A stretch of 64,000 nucleotides of DNA, taken from NCBI RefSeq assembly GCF_037042905.1, contig NC_087258.1, positions 868,001-932,000 of the forward strand. Direction: 5' to 3'. The translations under genes were made by a program, and so were the position numbers. The notes under the pieces were generated by a model. That model was not told where the DNA came from. It made no database searches and saw nothing but the letters and a program-made list of their open reading frames with translations. Below are positions 21,695-34,880 of this stretch, piece after piece. Origin of the DNA: Lytechinus pictus. Taxonomy: Eukaryota > Echinodermata > Echinoidea > Temnopleuroida > Toxopneustidae. How positions within the stretch are numbered: the stretch's first letter is position 1; the number at the start of each line of letters is the position of its first letter.

Positions 21695-24309
21695 ATGGAA
21701 ATGATGACAAGTGAGTGTGAGTGTCAATTAACCCCTGAGCAGCTCAGGACTGAGCTTGCTATGTTTTCTCAAAATAAATTTTTTATTATGCACCTTAACT
21801 GTAGAAGCTTGAATAGAAATTATTCTGAAATAGAGACTTTATTGTATTCATTACATTATTCATTTGATGTAATTGCTTTTTCTGAAACCTGGATAAAAGA
21901 GAACACTGCACCAGAATATATTTTTAAAGATTATAGATATGTTGGATTAGGCCGTCATAAAAGACATGGCGGTGGTGTTGGCTTTGGTATAAAAAATAGT
22001 ATTGATTTTGTAAACAGATGTGATCTTAATATTTTTTGTGATACATGTGAAAGTTGCTTTATTGAAATTCCTAACCTGGGTAGAAACCTCATAATTGGAG
22101 TATTTTATAGACCCCCTGAAAAATCAATCAATGAATTTATTAATGTTCTTACCAATATTGTTGAAAAGGTTAATGGTGAGCAGAAACATTGTATATTTTT
22201 GGGTGATTACAATATTGATATAAAAAAGACTGATCAATTGAATTATGTTAATGAATTTCTTGAAATGATGTCATCATTTTCTTTTTCCCCACTAATAAGT
22301 CTACCCACCAGGATTACTCAAACTTCGTCAACTTTAATTGATAATATTTTTGTTAATAACTCATGTAACCTTTATTATGGTTCTGTTATCTGTGATGTTT
22401 CTGATCATTATCCAATATTTTCTATTTTTGATTATTCGTTGCCAACGAAGTCGAGTAAAAAATTTCATAAACGGCAAATTACTGAAGATGGCATCCTTAG
22501 GTTCTTACAACGAATATCAGAGTTTGACTTTTCTTGTATTTATGACAGTCACAATATTGCTGACCCTAGCTTGCTCTATGATGAATTCATGAAAATTATT
22601 CTTGAAATATATGAAATTAGTTTCCCATTAAAAGAAATAGTAAGCCGAAAACAAAAGAATGATTGGTTTAATATTACACTCAAACGTATGTATAGAAAGA
22701 AGAACAGGTTGTATGCAAACTTCATAAAGAAACCTACGGATAATAAAAAGGCAAAATATAAATCTTTTAAGAATAAATATGTGAGTCTTGTTAGAAAAAC
22801 AAAACAAGAATTTTATTACTCTAAATTTAATAAAGTAAAAAACAATCTTTGCAAAACATGGAAAGTTATAAATGGTTTATTAAACAAACAGAAACCTGAA
22901 ACCTCTGATAATAACTTAGTTTTTAGGTATAATGAAATAGAAATCAGAAATGAAAATGACATTGCACTTGCATTTAACGAATATTTTACCAACATTGGAC
23001 ATACTATCACTAACAACATTGCAAGAGGTAATATTGATTATAGTTTTTACCTGAAAAACGCCCTGCCTTGTTCTTTATTTCTCATACCAATTACAGAACA
23101 GGAAATTATTAACATTGCAAATTGTTTACAGAATGGAAAAGCCCCAGGAATTGATGGTGTTGAAAATATTGTTGTAAAAAGGACAATTCATATTTTATGT
23201 AAACCATTATGCTTTATTTTTAATTTATGTATTCAAGAAGGTATATTTCCTGATAGTTGTAAAATATCACAAGTTATTCCTGTATATAAATCTGGTTCAA
23301 AAAATGTTTTCTCAAATTATAGACCAATTTCCTTATTATCATGTTTCTCCAAAATGCTGGAGAAATGTATTTATACTAGGCTAATTACATATTTTAACAA
23401 TAATCATATACTTTATCAAAAACAATTTGGTTTTAGAAAAAAACATTGTACATCTCATGCTCTGATAGATTCTTTAAATGACATTATAAATGCTTATGAG
23501 AATAACGAAATAACGTTTGGAGTGTTCATTGATCTAAAAAAGGCGTTTGATTGTATTAACCATGACATATTGCTTAGTAAATTATCTTTTTATGGAATAC
23601 GAGGTATTTCCCTTAAATTAATACACAATTATTTAAGTAATAGAAAGCAATGTGTTCTTTATAATTCATGTCATTCTGCGTTCAAGAAAGTATCAATAGG
23701 CGTACCGCAGGGTTCAATCCTCGGTCCTCTTCTTTTCCTTATATATGTTAATGATCTTCATCTCTGTTCTAATTTATTAAAATTTGTTCTTTTTGCTGAC
23801 GACACAAATATATTTTTTAGCCACAGTGACATAGGTTATTTACAACAAAATATGAATATTGAACTTAATAAAGTACAGGAATGGTTCTCTGTTAATAATT
23901 TAGCTTTGAATATTCAGAAAACAAATTTTATGATCATCAGTAGAAACAATGTAGATAAAAAATCTGTTAAATTATATATTAATGATACTGAAGTAGAAAG
24001 GGTGGAGAGTGTAAAATTTCTTGGAATTCACATTGATGATAATTTAAAATGGAAAAGTCATGTTAACAAAATAAACTCCCTCATTTCTAGAAATGTAGGT
24101 GTTTTAAATAGATTACGTGAATTTGTCCCACAAAATATTCTCTTAATGCTTTATAACACTTTAATTTTGTCATATCTCAATTATGGAATTATTGTTTGGG
24201 GGTCTTCAAATAAATATTTATTAGATAGAACTTTAGTTTTACAAAAAAGAGTAATCAGAATGATATCTTATTCTGGTTTCAGAACTCATACTGCTCCACT
24301 CTTTCTTAA
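21695..24309 (+). pseudogene. LINE-A ORF2, N-terminal 871 codons, interrupted
   Basis: Encodes an apurinic-type endonuclease followed by reverse transcriptase. Endonuclease motifs: HLNCRSLNRN, FSETWIKE (about 62-69), FLGDYNIDI and SDHYPIF. Reverse-transcriptase motifs: NYRPISLLSCF, FIDLKKAFDCINHD, GVPQGSILGPLLFLIYVNDL (about 669-688) and FADD (about 699-702). The frame is open until the inserted element and would stop at 24320-24322 inside it. The missing C-terminus is at 43379-43685. Removing one TTAA and the 19,065-bp insert gives 974 in-frame codons including the stop, so ORF2 was intact when the insertion happened. Confidence 0.92.
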
Positions 24310-24322
24310 AGAGGGTGGATAG

Positions 24323-25740
24323 TTTTGGTAATTCCTCAAAATCGGCATGTCACCATTCTAATTAATTTGTATATTATATGAATGTGTATGTCCTAAAACA
24401 GTCATGATGTGGATGATATGAAATGAAAAGGTGTTTTTCATGATAAATTATGCTCTTACATGTGTGGATTTTACTTTGTCGGGATACCCAGCTTTTTGAA
24501 ACGTAGCTGCATGCAGACACTCAAAGTGCGCACCACCGCCTCTGCCGTGCGTGTGCTACGCGAGAACGATAATGTAGTCCTCGCTACACAATTGCGTTGT
24601 CAATCAGTTTTACCATAGAGCTATTACAGCTCTATGGTTTTACAAAGCTCATAGTCGTAGATACATTGCCGTTTCCAGACTTTCCTTGCATGATTGCATC
24701 ACATTACAACGAACGGCAGAGCAGACTTTAGATCTAAACAGCCTTGATCGATATTAGGAGTACGTACCTCATTCCTACCTTCCTTGAAGTTTGAACTTGC
24801 CCTTGGCTGGGGGCCGCTTGCATATAACAAACCTCGACCGTCCCATCTTCCCCATTAAAAAAATGCAACCACGATATTAGCTGTTGCAAATAAGTATCTG
24901 CTCTCTGATTGCTAATATAACACTGGAACAATTTATAAATCAGAATGAATATAACGTACAGCACAGAATTAGAATGGGAAAAACTTCTTTTTTTTGTTCT
25001 TCTCCGACTTCCCGCGTATTAGCCTCAGCTCATGTTGTTTCAGATTGACAAAAAGTTTTATTTTACGATTCTAATGATTCAAAAGAAAAGAAAGGAAAAT
25101 GAAACCAACAGAAAGAACCCTTACATTCAAAGAAAATTCCAAGATTGTGCATCCTGTTTATGTTTTGGAAATGCATTGATTTAATTCTCACTAAAATGAT
25201 ATATAAACAGTCTTTGGGTTAATTGTGTCTGAATTCGTAGACTATAGTGTGCACGTTGGATGTATGTTCTGTGTATGCAGTAGGACTGGCCGGGAATTTC
25301 ATTCACTTGTGCGTGGGTGTACGGTATGAGTGTGTGTGTTTGTGTTGAATAGTGCGTGTGGAGACGTTACGTAATAAGGTCAACAGATACATTGCATGCA
25401 ATGATCTTGTATACCGGGCCTCCTAAAGGTCATGAAGAGTTCAGTTCACTGGTCATGTACATGGAGAGATCCTGCGTGTCCCGAGATAATTTGATTCAAT
25501 CGAAACCATGGGCCTAGTATACAGCTCAGCATGCCGAGTTTCAGAAAACTGGCTATCCTATGGAATAAGTAATTTATTGGATAAAGTTCTGTAAATAATG
25601 TTATTCAGTTTGATCGTATATCTTTCCATAATATGGCCATTTCACATGGTAATAACCACTATCTCACTAACTAAATAGGCCTACCAAAAGAACAATAAAA
25701 ATAATAATGTGGGTCGGGTGTAACGTCGATATAGGGCCTC
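24323..25740. other. left arm of the 19-kb element, no clear gene
   Basis: Mostly unique AT-rich sequence. A possible short coding exon on the minus strand ends at a GTAGGA donor near 24780 (peptide MGRSRFVICKRPP and on, rich in Lys). No following exon was found, so it is not called as a gene. A small hairpin lies at 24612-24638. Confidence 0.35.
24612..24638. repeat. ACCATAGAGCT hairpin, copy 1
   Basis: A perfect 11-bp stem ACCATAGAGCT/AGCTCTATGGT with a 5-base loop. A second, slightly diverged copy is at 45406-45429 outside the nested complex, so it is a tiny dispersed repeat. Confidence 0.75.
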
Positions 25741-27523
25741 GATATCATTTTATATATTTCCCCATAATTTTATTTTTTTCCTGAATATGTGGAATAACCG
25801 CTGAGGATTATATCTATGGTTCAGTCAAGTTGGTCCTTATTTTCAAATCTCTAATTGAAATATAATTCAAACAAGCCAGGGGGGCGGTGGGGGCGGTCGC
25901 CCCCCCCCCCCCCAAAAAAAAAAAACGTCCCCAAAAAGAAAAAAAGAGAAAAAAGAGAGGAGAAAAGGAAAAGGGAAGGGAGGAAAGGGAAGAAAGGTAT
26001 AGCTTTGAGTTTTTTTTTTCTTTTTATTTTTTTTTTTTCTCAAAAGAGAAACTCCTTCACTCTTGCTCTAGATTTATATATGAATTTTGCTTCCGCGCTG
26101 CGCGCGGTTAAATGACAATATTGAAGATCTCCATTGTTCCCCCCACCCTTTCTCTAACCCTGTTTTTCCACCTCAGCTATATATGTGTTTCTTGCCGGGT
26201 AAAGTTCAAATGTATACATTAGGGCATGGTTAGGCCGAAGTATATGAAGTTATCTTTTTTTTTATTGATCGCGCAACTTCTGGTCGGGTCGGCTCCGGTT
26301 GGGTGAAATCTTTATATCAATTTCTGCCGTCACCTCCATAAAGTCAACTTCTCCCGCTTTTCAGCTCATTACTAAACAACCATAATTTTTGGGGCAAACG
26401 GGTTCCTAATTTAAAAAGAGGAAGGTATAAAATTCGTATCTTATTAAATAAAAAAGTACAATATTTTTTATCAAATTCTATTAAACTTCATGTCATTTCC
26501 CTGCACATTCATCTCCTGTCCTGTTTTGCGCCCTCAGTTTGAAATTTTGAATGACACCAAAGTTTCTTTATAATTCAAAATGAAGCGCTTCAGGATAAGT
26601 CAAAGAAATTAGGTATCCTTTTTATATAATTTCAATAAATCACAGAAGTTTCAACTTTTTGCGCACTATTTTCCTTGTAATGAAGTTCAATAATCTTAGA
26701 AAATTAATTGAATTAGAGCCGATCGGGTATTGGAGATATCTGCATTTGATGAAACGTCTGCCCTTTGAAATTTCAGAGTTTCGTTGTTCTGCGCGGGGAG
26801 GAATATCTTCCTCCCGGCATATACACTTCTTCTCCTCTGTTTTGCGAGTTAAAGATATGCACTGTCGCTAAATTGTTTGTAATCAAATCTGATCTTTCCA
26901 AGGGAAGTATCCAATATGTGTTTGAGAATACCGTTTTCTCGGGACCCTTTTCATGGCAAAAAATTGATAAAACGCTTTAGTTTCCGCGCTTCGCACGGGG
27001 TTATTATCATTTTAATTTCCTCCATTGTATTCCTTTTTTGTGCGTTCACAATCTTTTTTTAAAACAATGTTCAAAATCACAATATAGTCAACTGAATTGG
27101 AGCTGATATATAGGTACTAAAGACAAGAGAGACGGCTCCTTTTCATTTTAATTTATGAAACACCAAAAGCTTCGCAAGGGAGGGGGAATTAAACTCCCCC
27201 TCCCTGCACCCACCCCCTAGGGAGCGCGCTTCGCGCGCTCTGTAAGTGTTGGCACGCTTCGCGTGCATTTACCGCCCCCTCCAAAATGAAATCCTGGCTA
27301 CGCGGTTGGTAGTGATCGAGGGACATCATCAACTCTCATTTGCATAATACTGAGTTGTGCATATAACTATTTTGTGAAAAATATAGGCTATGTGAAATTT
27401 GGAAATGCCATACTGATTTACTCATTTTTACATCCAATTTTGATGAATTTTTCAAAATTATGCTTGTTGGATTTTTTTCTATTGATTCAAATCAACATTT
27501 TTTTTCTGGGGTGGACTTGACCT
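25740..27523. mobile_element. CAAGTCCACC-family TTAA MITE split by another element
   Basis: The right end GGGGTGGACTTGACCT abuts TTAA (27524-27527). The left half (about 25740-25870, including CTGAATATGTGGAATAA and TATAATTCAAACAA) and the right half (27309-27523) align with the uninterrupted copy at 53453-54054. An unrelated stretch of about 1.44 kb separates the halves. The left terminus is not preserved, so the start is approximate. Confidence 0.7.
25875..27308. mobile_element. insertion with CCAGG-type ends inside the MITE
   Basis: The stretch starts CCAGGGGGGCGGTGGGGG with a C run. The complement of its right end reads GCGTAGCCAGGATTTC, a hAT-like terminus. Internal GGGAGCGCGCTTCGCGCGC palindromes match the GCGAGCGCGAAGCGC motif of the hAT-type element at 46563-48124. 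The borders are only approximate, because I could not match a target duplication. Confidence 0.5.
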
Positions 27524-27527
27524 TTAA

Positions 27528-28895
27528 TTAAACATTGAACTGTGGGAGAGATGCAAAAAAAATGGCAGGGACAATGATTTACAAGCCAAGCACTGATCGA
27601 TTTTCAAGTCATTATCAGAAAAAGGAGGTGAAAGAACGGGAAGGGGAAAAAATGCAATGAAAGAAAGAAATTATATAGAGAAAGAAAGAACGTAGGGGAG
27701 GGGGGTTGGGTGGGGATCGAGCTGCATGGGAACGAGTCGTTGGGAATTTGTCTAGTCTGACAAACTTTATTATTGCAATTCTTTGTTTCTAACTTGACAA
27801 CCAAACGATACACGTCCCTCATGAATAACCGGATATATATTGTCACTCGGACTGTTATGAGTGAGAGAAAAGCAAAAAAAACCCAAAACAAACATGTTGC
27901 GATATCGGCCTAAATCAATTGCATCATAATTCATAGTGCATTGAAGTAATATTATTTCTTCACACACACTTTCTTGTGAAAATGCCTATTTGTTCAACTG
28001 CATGGCCTATCCCTTCCCCAATAGGCCTACCCCCCCCCCAACCTCACCAATCGCATAAGGGTGGACAAAATAATACTGCACGAGCAAGTATTTGGCCTTC
28101 GGCTGTATAAAACGTGTAATGTTTGTTTGTCAACGAAACAAAGTACGAATCTCTTGTAATGAAAAGATCTCTGACTTCATAATTTTATAAAGTCAAAACT
28201 TATTCCCAAAATATTTTATGAATGTGAGAAAGACCAGCGGTCGAGAATACAGCATATACGCCAGTTTTCCCATAATTTTTCTTTCCACATGTAAATTGGC
28301 GGATCAGGGCTGGGGGCGACCAAGGTATATTTTGAAAATTGCTCATAGACATACATTTTTATTTATTTACTTTAATAATTGTATGCATTTATTCATTCAT
28401 TCATGCATGGTCATTTATCATATATTCTGTTTCATTTCCCCAGTGTAAGAGAGTCTTGCACAATAGAGCTAAATGTACGAAAATTGCCATTATAAAATAT
28501 GGGCCCGTCTGTTTTGCTGTTTCCACCAATTTTTATTTCAAAATCCAAAATGATACATTTTCTTTTGTTCCACGTTCCAATAAATAAAAAATCTTACTTG
28601 ACATCTAACACGAAACGAGTGACCATTTTTGAACTTTCTTCACAACGTAAAATTTTATAAGAATCTTTTTACTATAATTGGCGACCTTGCCTGACACAGT
28701 CCAATTCGATATTGCCATAAACTATATAAATCGCTCTTGTACCATGATTGGTATACCCTGGCCAAATGGCACTGGATGCATGATCAGTTTCAAGTTTCCA
28801 ATTTGCACCTTTCTAATGAGTCTGAGCAGAAACACAAGTAAAGAACTGTATATAGCTCCTTTATAGAGGCATATTTACAAATGATATGTTGGGTA
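27528..28895. other. interior of the 19-kb element, no gene seen
   Basis: AT-rich, with C runs near 28030. The short frames have no family signature. Confidence 0.35.
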
Positions 28896-28898
28896 CAG

Positions 28899-30958
28899 GG
28901 GCGGATCCAGCTTCGCTGATATGGGGGGGGGGGATTTTTCAGTCACATTTTCCACAATCGGCCGCTCGAAGTTGATTTATGTATGTTTATTTGAAGGGGT
29001 AGTCCATTAGCTGTATTCCTATAAATCAACATAAATATTTAATAATCTCATAAGCCTTATATAAATAGTTCGAGCGCGAAGCGCGAGCTAATTTTGTATT
29101 TGAAATTTTAACATTCTGGGCAATGTTTGTGAGCCTGAACGAATCGTGTATATATGCAACTAAATAATTACTGCGAAGCGTGAACAGAAATTTTAAATAT
29201 ACGTTTTGATCTGATCGAAAAGGAACCATGCACCTGTCAAGGACGTCTTGCAGTTAGCCATGAATGCGTTGCATATTTCAACAATCAAATAGAAGTACAT
29301 TTTTACCTAAAGAAGGGAAATTCTAAGCTTTTTTGTAAACGTAAACAGGATATGTATATCACTGAACTATTGATGCGAGGGCGAAGCGCGAGCGTAAAAA
29401 AAGAGATTTAGACTAAAACGGGACACATCATTCATGTTTTGTAAATAATGAAAAGGATGAGTAATTTGGGATCTTTCTAGATTAATAACATGAATAATGC
29501 GAGCGCGGATCCAGGGCGAAGTTCCCGGGTCCCTCTAGGAGTGGGGAAAATAAAAAAAGGGAAAAGAGAGGAGAAAAAAAGGAGGAAAAGAGGAGGAAGA
29601 CAAATGAAAAAAATAAGGTGAGAAGAAGACTTGGAAAATACAAAAAAAATAAGAATCTTTCATATCACTATATGAATTTTTCGCTCGCACTTGCATGTTT
29701 GATATCGAGATACAAATAATCCTCAATGGGCTGATATGGAGCTTAAAATATCACGTTGCTTGATTTACAAATTGATTTTTTTAATGTGCAGCCGTAGTCC
29801 GTTTATGGTCTGATCGAGTATCAATGCAGCTCGCGCTACGCGCTCGCATTATTTGTCAAGTACCCAATCTCTAGTCTTCGTATTTACAATAAATTCTCAA
29901 AATATTCTTATTCAGGTCTGATTGTCAAAACATATCAGCTCTGATTGTCAAAACCTATCAGCTAGCGCTGCGCGCTCACATTTCGATTGGTTAGTTATTT
30001 ATCTCTATAACAAACTATTTAAAATCCCTTTTCATGACAATTTATTTTAAAAAAAATCGGTTCGTGATTTGCGCTCGCATTAATTGTTAAAGATATATCA
30101 ACCAATGCCTTCTATTCATAAATAGAAAAATACTTAGAATATCCAGTTTTCAGAAATTGATATTAACAAATTTCTCGCTCTTATTGGGCTTATTAGAGTA
30201 ATAAATAAGATAATAACAATAACATTTCATGAATTGCTAATAACTATATTGTCTTTTTTTATAATTGAAAGAATTTTCATCTCGCGCTTGGGGACACTTA
30301 ATAGGTAGATAATTTCTATTTTCATATGACAAAATGTCCTTAGAATGTTCCCGTCCTAGGTCAGAATAATTTCCGAAAAATATCCGCTCGAGCTTCGCGC
30401 TTGAATCATTTATTGAGTGCGATCCACATCCAGTCAGTTTCATTTTCAGTGTTTGAAATAGTTTTCAGATTAGAATTCTGCTCGCACTTCCCGCTCGCAT
30501 TACGTAGGAAGATGCCTAATTACCCATCTTCACGCCTTACAAAACATGAACTAGTGTCCCGTTTTTAGCTCTAAATCTTAATTTTCCCCATCGCGCTTAT
30601 CGCTCGTATTGTCTAGTTATATACCTATTCAGTTCAGGATTAATGCTTAGAATGTCAATTTTCTTGTTGGAATGTCAAAAATGTTCAGCCCGCACTTCGC
30701 GCTCGCATTATTCCATTCTTGAAATAGGCCATCATAATTATATAGGCCTATGTATCGTCTTCAATACTACAATCAGAACAGGTCCCTTGTTTATCAGGCC
30801 AGAATATATATGAAAAAAAAATCTGCTCGTGCTTCGTATTTGCAGTATAGTTATTAGTTAGATGTTTTATTTTCAGGACAAAATATGACATTTACGAAAA
30901 ATTTTAACTCGCGCATCACTCGCACTATATTGAATAGTACGTATAGGATTATACATTT
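28899..30958. repeat. hAT-like fragments with repeated GCGAAGCGCGAGC-type motifs
   Basis: Starts CAGGGGCGGATCCAGC, a common hAT-type terminus, followed by a G run. At intervals of 100-250 bp come motifs such as GCGCGAAGCGCGAGC, CTCGCGCTACGCGCTCGCA and GCGCTTCGCGCTCGCA in mixed orientation. A second GCGGATCCAGGGCGAAG start lies at 29508, so more than one copy may be present. No right terminus or duplication was found. Confidence 0.55.
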
Positions 30959-31140
30959 CAGGGGTCGCGGAAGTGAGGGGGGGGGGCTCCAGCCCCTGCT
31001 TTTTTCCATAACCGTGTTCAAAAAAGTAAAAATGACCATTTGATTGTGATTTTTTGCATGGTCACCCCCCCCCCAAAAAAAATAAAACATTTGACTCAGC
31101 CCCCCCCCCCCCTCACTTTGAAAACCATTCTGCGGCCCCT
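30959..31140. mobile_element. CAGGGG MITE, same family as 19408-19570, cut at its right end
   Basis: Starts CAGGGGTCGCGGAA and ends GCGGCCCCT directly against the CCCTTATAAAA terminus of the next element. The expected final G is found at 42303, right after that element ends, if CT is taken as a 2-bp duplication. The interior is the reverse complement of the 19408-19570 copy. Confidence 0.8.
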
Positions 31141-31159
31141 CCCTTATAAAAAAAATTGA

Positions 31160-32200
31160 ATGGTATACCATTGAAATACCATACACCATACACCATTGAA
31201 ACACCATTGATATACTTGGAATACCATTCGCACAGCACCCATCATACACCAATGGTATACCATTCAAGCCCCAATGGTATACCATTCAAACTAATTTAAA
31301 TAATTGGGACGTTACTATTACCATATTCATGAGCACCATTTACCATTCATATACCATTGATCAAACACCATTCACCATTGATCTACCATGGCCACTATAG
31401 ACAGGTTTACCATTGACCACCATTCAGCCACCATTCACTGGCCTACCATTTACCATTCAGCCACCGTTCACTGGACACCATTGGTCTACCATTCACCTTA
31501 CACCATTCACCATACACCATTCACCTACCATTCACCATACACCGTTGACCCATTCACCGTACACCATTCGCGTACCATTCACCGTACACCATTCACCATA
31601 CACCATTCGCCTACCATTCACCATACACCGTACACCTACCATTCACCGTACACCATTCGCGTACCATTCACCATAAACCATTCGCCTACCATTCACCATA
31701 CACCGTACACCTACCATTCACCGTACACCATTCGCGTACCATTCACCGTACACCATTCACCATACACCGTTCACCATTGCCCTACCATTCACCATACACC
31801 ATTGACCTACCATACATTGTACACCATTGGCCTACCATACACCGCACACCATTGACCTACCATTTACAGTTCACCATTGGCCTACCATACACCATACACC
31901 ATTGACCTACCAATCACCGTACACCATTGGCTTACCATACACCGTTGACCTACCATTTACCGTACACCATTGGCCTACCGTTCACTGTACACCATTGTCA
32001 TACCATACACTCTATACCATTGGTCAACCATTCAATTTACACCATTGGCCATACATTATAGACCACAAGTGTACTGTGAATGGTAGACCAATGGTTTACA
32101 CTGAATGATAGACAGTAGACCAAAGGTGTACAATGTATAGTAGGCCAATAAAGTACAGTGAATGGTAGACCAATGGTGAACAGCATATATAGCTCGGGTT
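31160..32200. repeat. left ACCATT minisatellite
   Basis: A tandem array of units such as ACCATTCACCGTACACC, ACCATTCGCGT and TACACCATTGGCCTACC. At about 32060 the orientation flips to AATGGTAGACCAATGG, so the inner end folds back on the main array. Confidence 0.95.
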
Positions 32201-33059
32201 AATGGTAGGTTTGATAATGGATTAAGTATGCACAAGAAAAAAATGATGAAAACAGTAATTTCAAGAACGTCAAATGTTTTTACTATAAGAAGTTTAAGTA
32301 CAGCATAAATGGAACACAGTATTCACAAGTATAGACTTTATAATTAAAGCACATAAGTTATGAATATATATGACTTTGCTCCTCGTTGACATCTATACTC
32401 TGTCAATCTTGGTATCTAAAATAAACATGTATCAAGACAGAGTTTAATTGAAAAACACAACAAATTAATAAAATTTCCAAGAATAAACATGTTCTCTCTG
32501 ATGGCTTTTTACGTGGATTGAGTACTTGGCAAAACCACTGTTCTGCAAACAAACCCGATACTTGATACCTGATACCTGATACTGATACAAGGTTAATACA
32601 ATAACCTTGATTTTAAATCTGTTGTGTGTAATTGCTTTCACACAGCTACTTCAATGACATTAATAAAATATTTTTTTTACTAATAAGTTCAAGTACAAAA
32701 GAGTGGAACCCAGTATTGACAAGTACATGTATGGCATAAAAGCACCAGCATTATGAATACATGTGACTGCACGACTCTACAAGAGGTCAATGATTGCACT
32801 CCACATAGATATTATGTTAATCTTCCTATAAACAAATCTAAATGTAAGACAGAGTTTGGACAACAAACTGATGAACACCAAATTTCGAAGATTAAACTCA
32901 AAATGTGTGATAGCCTTCACATGGCCAAATGATTAAAGGTAAAGAGTACCAAACTTAGAGGAAATAAATATCCCCAAAAGGGGGGAAAATAGTACCCCCA
33001 TAAAAATAGAACCTCCTAATATTTCTCTATTTTCTTTTCACCTAAAAGATATATCAAAC

Positions 33060-33628
33060 GGCGTGTTTCTACATAGAATCGTTAAAAGGTATTACCCGCG
33101 TAAGTATCCAGAATCCCGGAAAACTTTCCTGTAGAATTTTGTAGAAACAGACGCGATGCGGTTTATTGATAAACTGCTTCAAGCAAAATATGGTTTCTCA
33201 TAACCATCTCTGAGAGGTGGTTATTGCCATGTTAATCCGTTTAACTTTTCTGTAAAAACACACGGCAAAATAGCGTATCGTGTCTGGCGGAAGTGCTTAA
33301 TCCCGGAAGTGCAATTTCGCAGTACATAAATTTGCACATTCTGGCCTTTTCGATCTCGCCAGCTGATCGTGCAACACGTATACCTGCTACATTGAGTGAG
33401 ATCTACCACAAATTTTGAAAATTTTCCTAAGAAGATGCAATTTTGGACATATGTACAATGCAACGTGAGGTTATAGGTTGAATTTTCCGATTTCCGCCGT
33501 ATTTGCAACGCGAAAAGCGAGTTAATCAGATTATTCGGTTTGTAGAAGCAGGTTGGTTTAAGGGCGATAAGGTTTTTCGAGTCCGGAAAAGATAAATCGT
33601 TTTTAATGATTTTCTGTAGAAACATGCC
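33060..33628. mobile_element. MITE with GGCGTGTTTCTACA termini
   Basis: The left end GGCGTGTTTCTACATAGAA pairs with the right end (complement GGCATGTTTCTACAGAAAA). ATCGTTAAAA and ATCATTAAAA blocks follow inward. It is 569 bp. The 134-codon reading frame inside is incidental. The target duplication is not clear. Confidence 0.75.
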
Positions 33629-34682
33629 AAAAGTTTATCATAAATACATTAAAGATACATAAAGAAATAAATAATATCTATATCAAAAATAGAATATATA
33701 GAATAATAGAATGATAAAGAATATATCATGAAAATAGAAAAAAAACCAAGAAAAATAGCGACATCTTTTTTAAATATTTTGCAAATCATATAGAAAATAA
33801 TTCTTAGTAGCACATCTATTTTTTAACTATTTCCCATAGTTCAAATATACAAGATTCCCACTTATTTCTTTGTTGTCTATTTTTGTTGTGTTGAATCAGA
33901 TGAATAACTCAACTATGTGTGAGAAATAATATAATTTTTGTCTTACACAGTATATCAGTAGTCAATCGTAATTTTTTACAACCTACATTGTAGCTTGGAC
34001 AAAATTTGAATTCATATAATACAAAAAAATATATAAATTGGGATCTTGTATATTCATGAGGACTTGCAGAGAACAGTTTTACCAAAAAATAACAACTTTA
34101 ATTCGTCATAATTTCGTTAATCCTCATTCAATTTTGATGAAATTTTCAGTGTTTTTTTTGTCTGATGTACTCTTTGAATTTAAATCACATAACTTTCAGT
34201 CTAGAGTACCTAGCCCTTCAATCAAATGGGTTGGACGACCGGTTACATTTTACATATAACATAGTTATAAGGAGAATGAAGGGGACCATAGAAAGAAAGC
34301 ATGAGGAAAGGGGAGATTTAGGTAGGAAGAGAATTAATCAGAAAAGCATAATGTTGACAATTTCGTTAAAATCTGATAACAAAGTCTTTGATTTGAAGGT
34401 TTAGCAACATTTTGGGAAAAATTACTGGAATGTGCACATGATCGTCAGGAATATGTGTTAGGCTTATGTTATAAAATGAAATCATAATAATTTCATATTT
34501 TCGTACACGTGTGTATGATATGTCCCACGTAGCATAAAATGATTTCAAGCAATGCATGTGTTTACATTAAATAAATCTTCACTCCACTTTTTAGTTCTTG
34601 GAGGTCAAAATGTGAATAAACATGACTTCTTGTTATAAAATACAAAAGAACAAGTGGGGGTATGACATCAGCTTGTTAACTG

Positions 34683-34880
34683 TGGGTGCGTCGTGGTCTA
34701 GTGGTTCTGACTCTCACCTTTCAACAGAGTGTCGTGGGTTTGAATCCTAGCAATGGTGTTTTCCTTCAGCAACACATTTATCCACTGTGCTGCACTCGAC
34801 CAAGGTGAAGTGAATGCGTACCCGGCAAGATTAATTTCTTGCAGCTGTAATAAGGAATATGGGATGAAAACAATGCAAAG
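34683..34880 (+). mobile_element. tRNA-derived SINE
   Basis: A tRNA-like head with an A box (TGGTCTAGTGG, about 34694-34704) and a B box (GGTTTGAATCC, about 34737-34747). A body follows with GTGCTGCACTCGACC, GGTGAAGTGAATG and TACCCGGCA, as in SINEs of marine invertebrates. The acceptor stem does not close, so it is not a tRNA gene. The 3' end is approximate. Confidence 0.8.

Larger units (their letters stand above)
20500..24309 (+). mobile_element. LINE-A, non-LTR retrotransposon, 5' part
   Basis: Carries ORF1 and most of ORF2 of an APE-type LINE. The remainder (ORF2 end, 3' UTR and tail) is at 43379-44005, after a 19-kb insertion at a TTAA site. The 5' boundary is not visible and is placed arbitrarily upstream of ORF1. 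Clade: CR1/Jockey-like on the style of the reverse transcriptase. Confidence 0.85.

Noticed and set aside
31390-32110. Tandem repeats resembling a CRISPR array or a repetitive protein gene
   Set aside because: The units lack constant repeats with unique spacers, the organism is an animal, and the Thr/His-rich frames are translations of the ACCATT minisatellite.
33221-33625. 134-codon frame on the minus strand
   Set aside because: It lies wholly within the GGCGTGTTTCTACA MITE and has no recognisable domain.
34683-34755. tRNA gene
   Set aside because: A and B boxes are present, but the acceptor stem does not pair and a SINE body follows.
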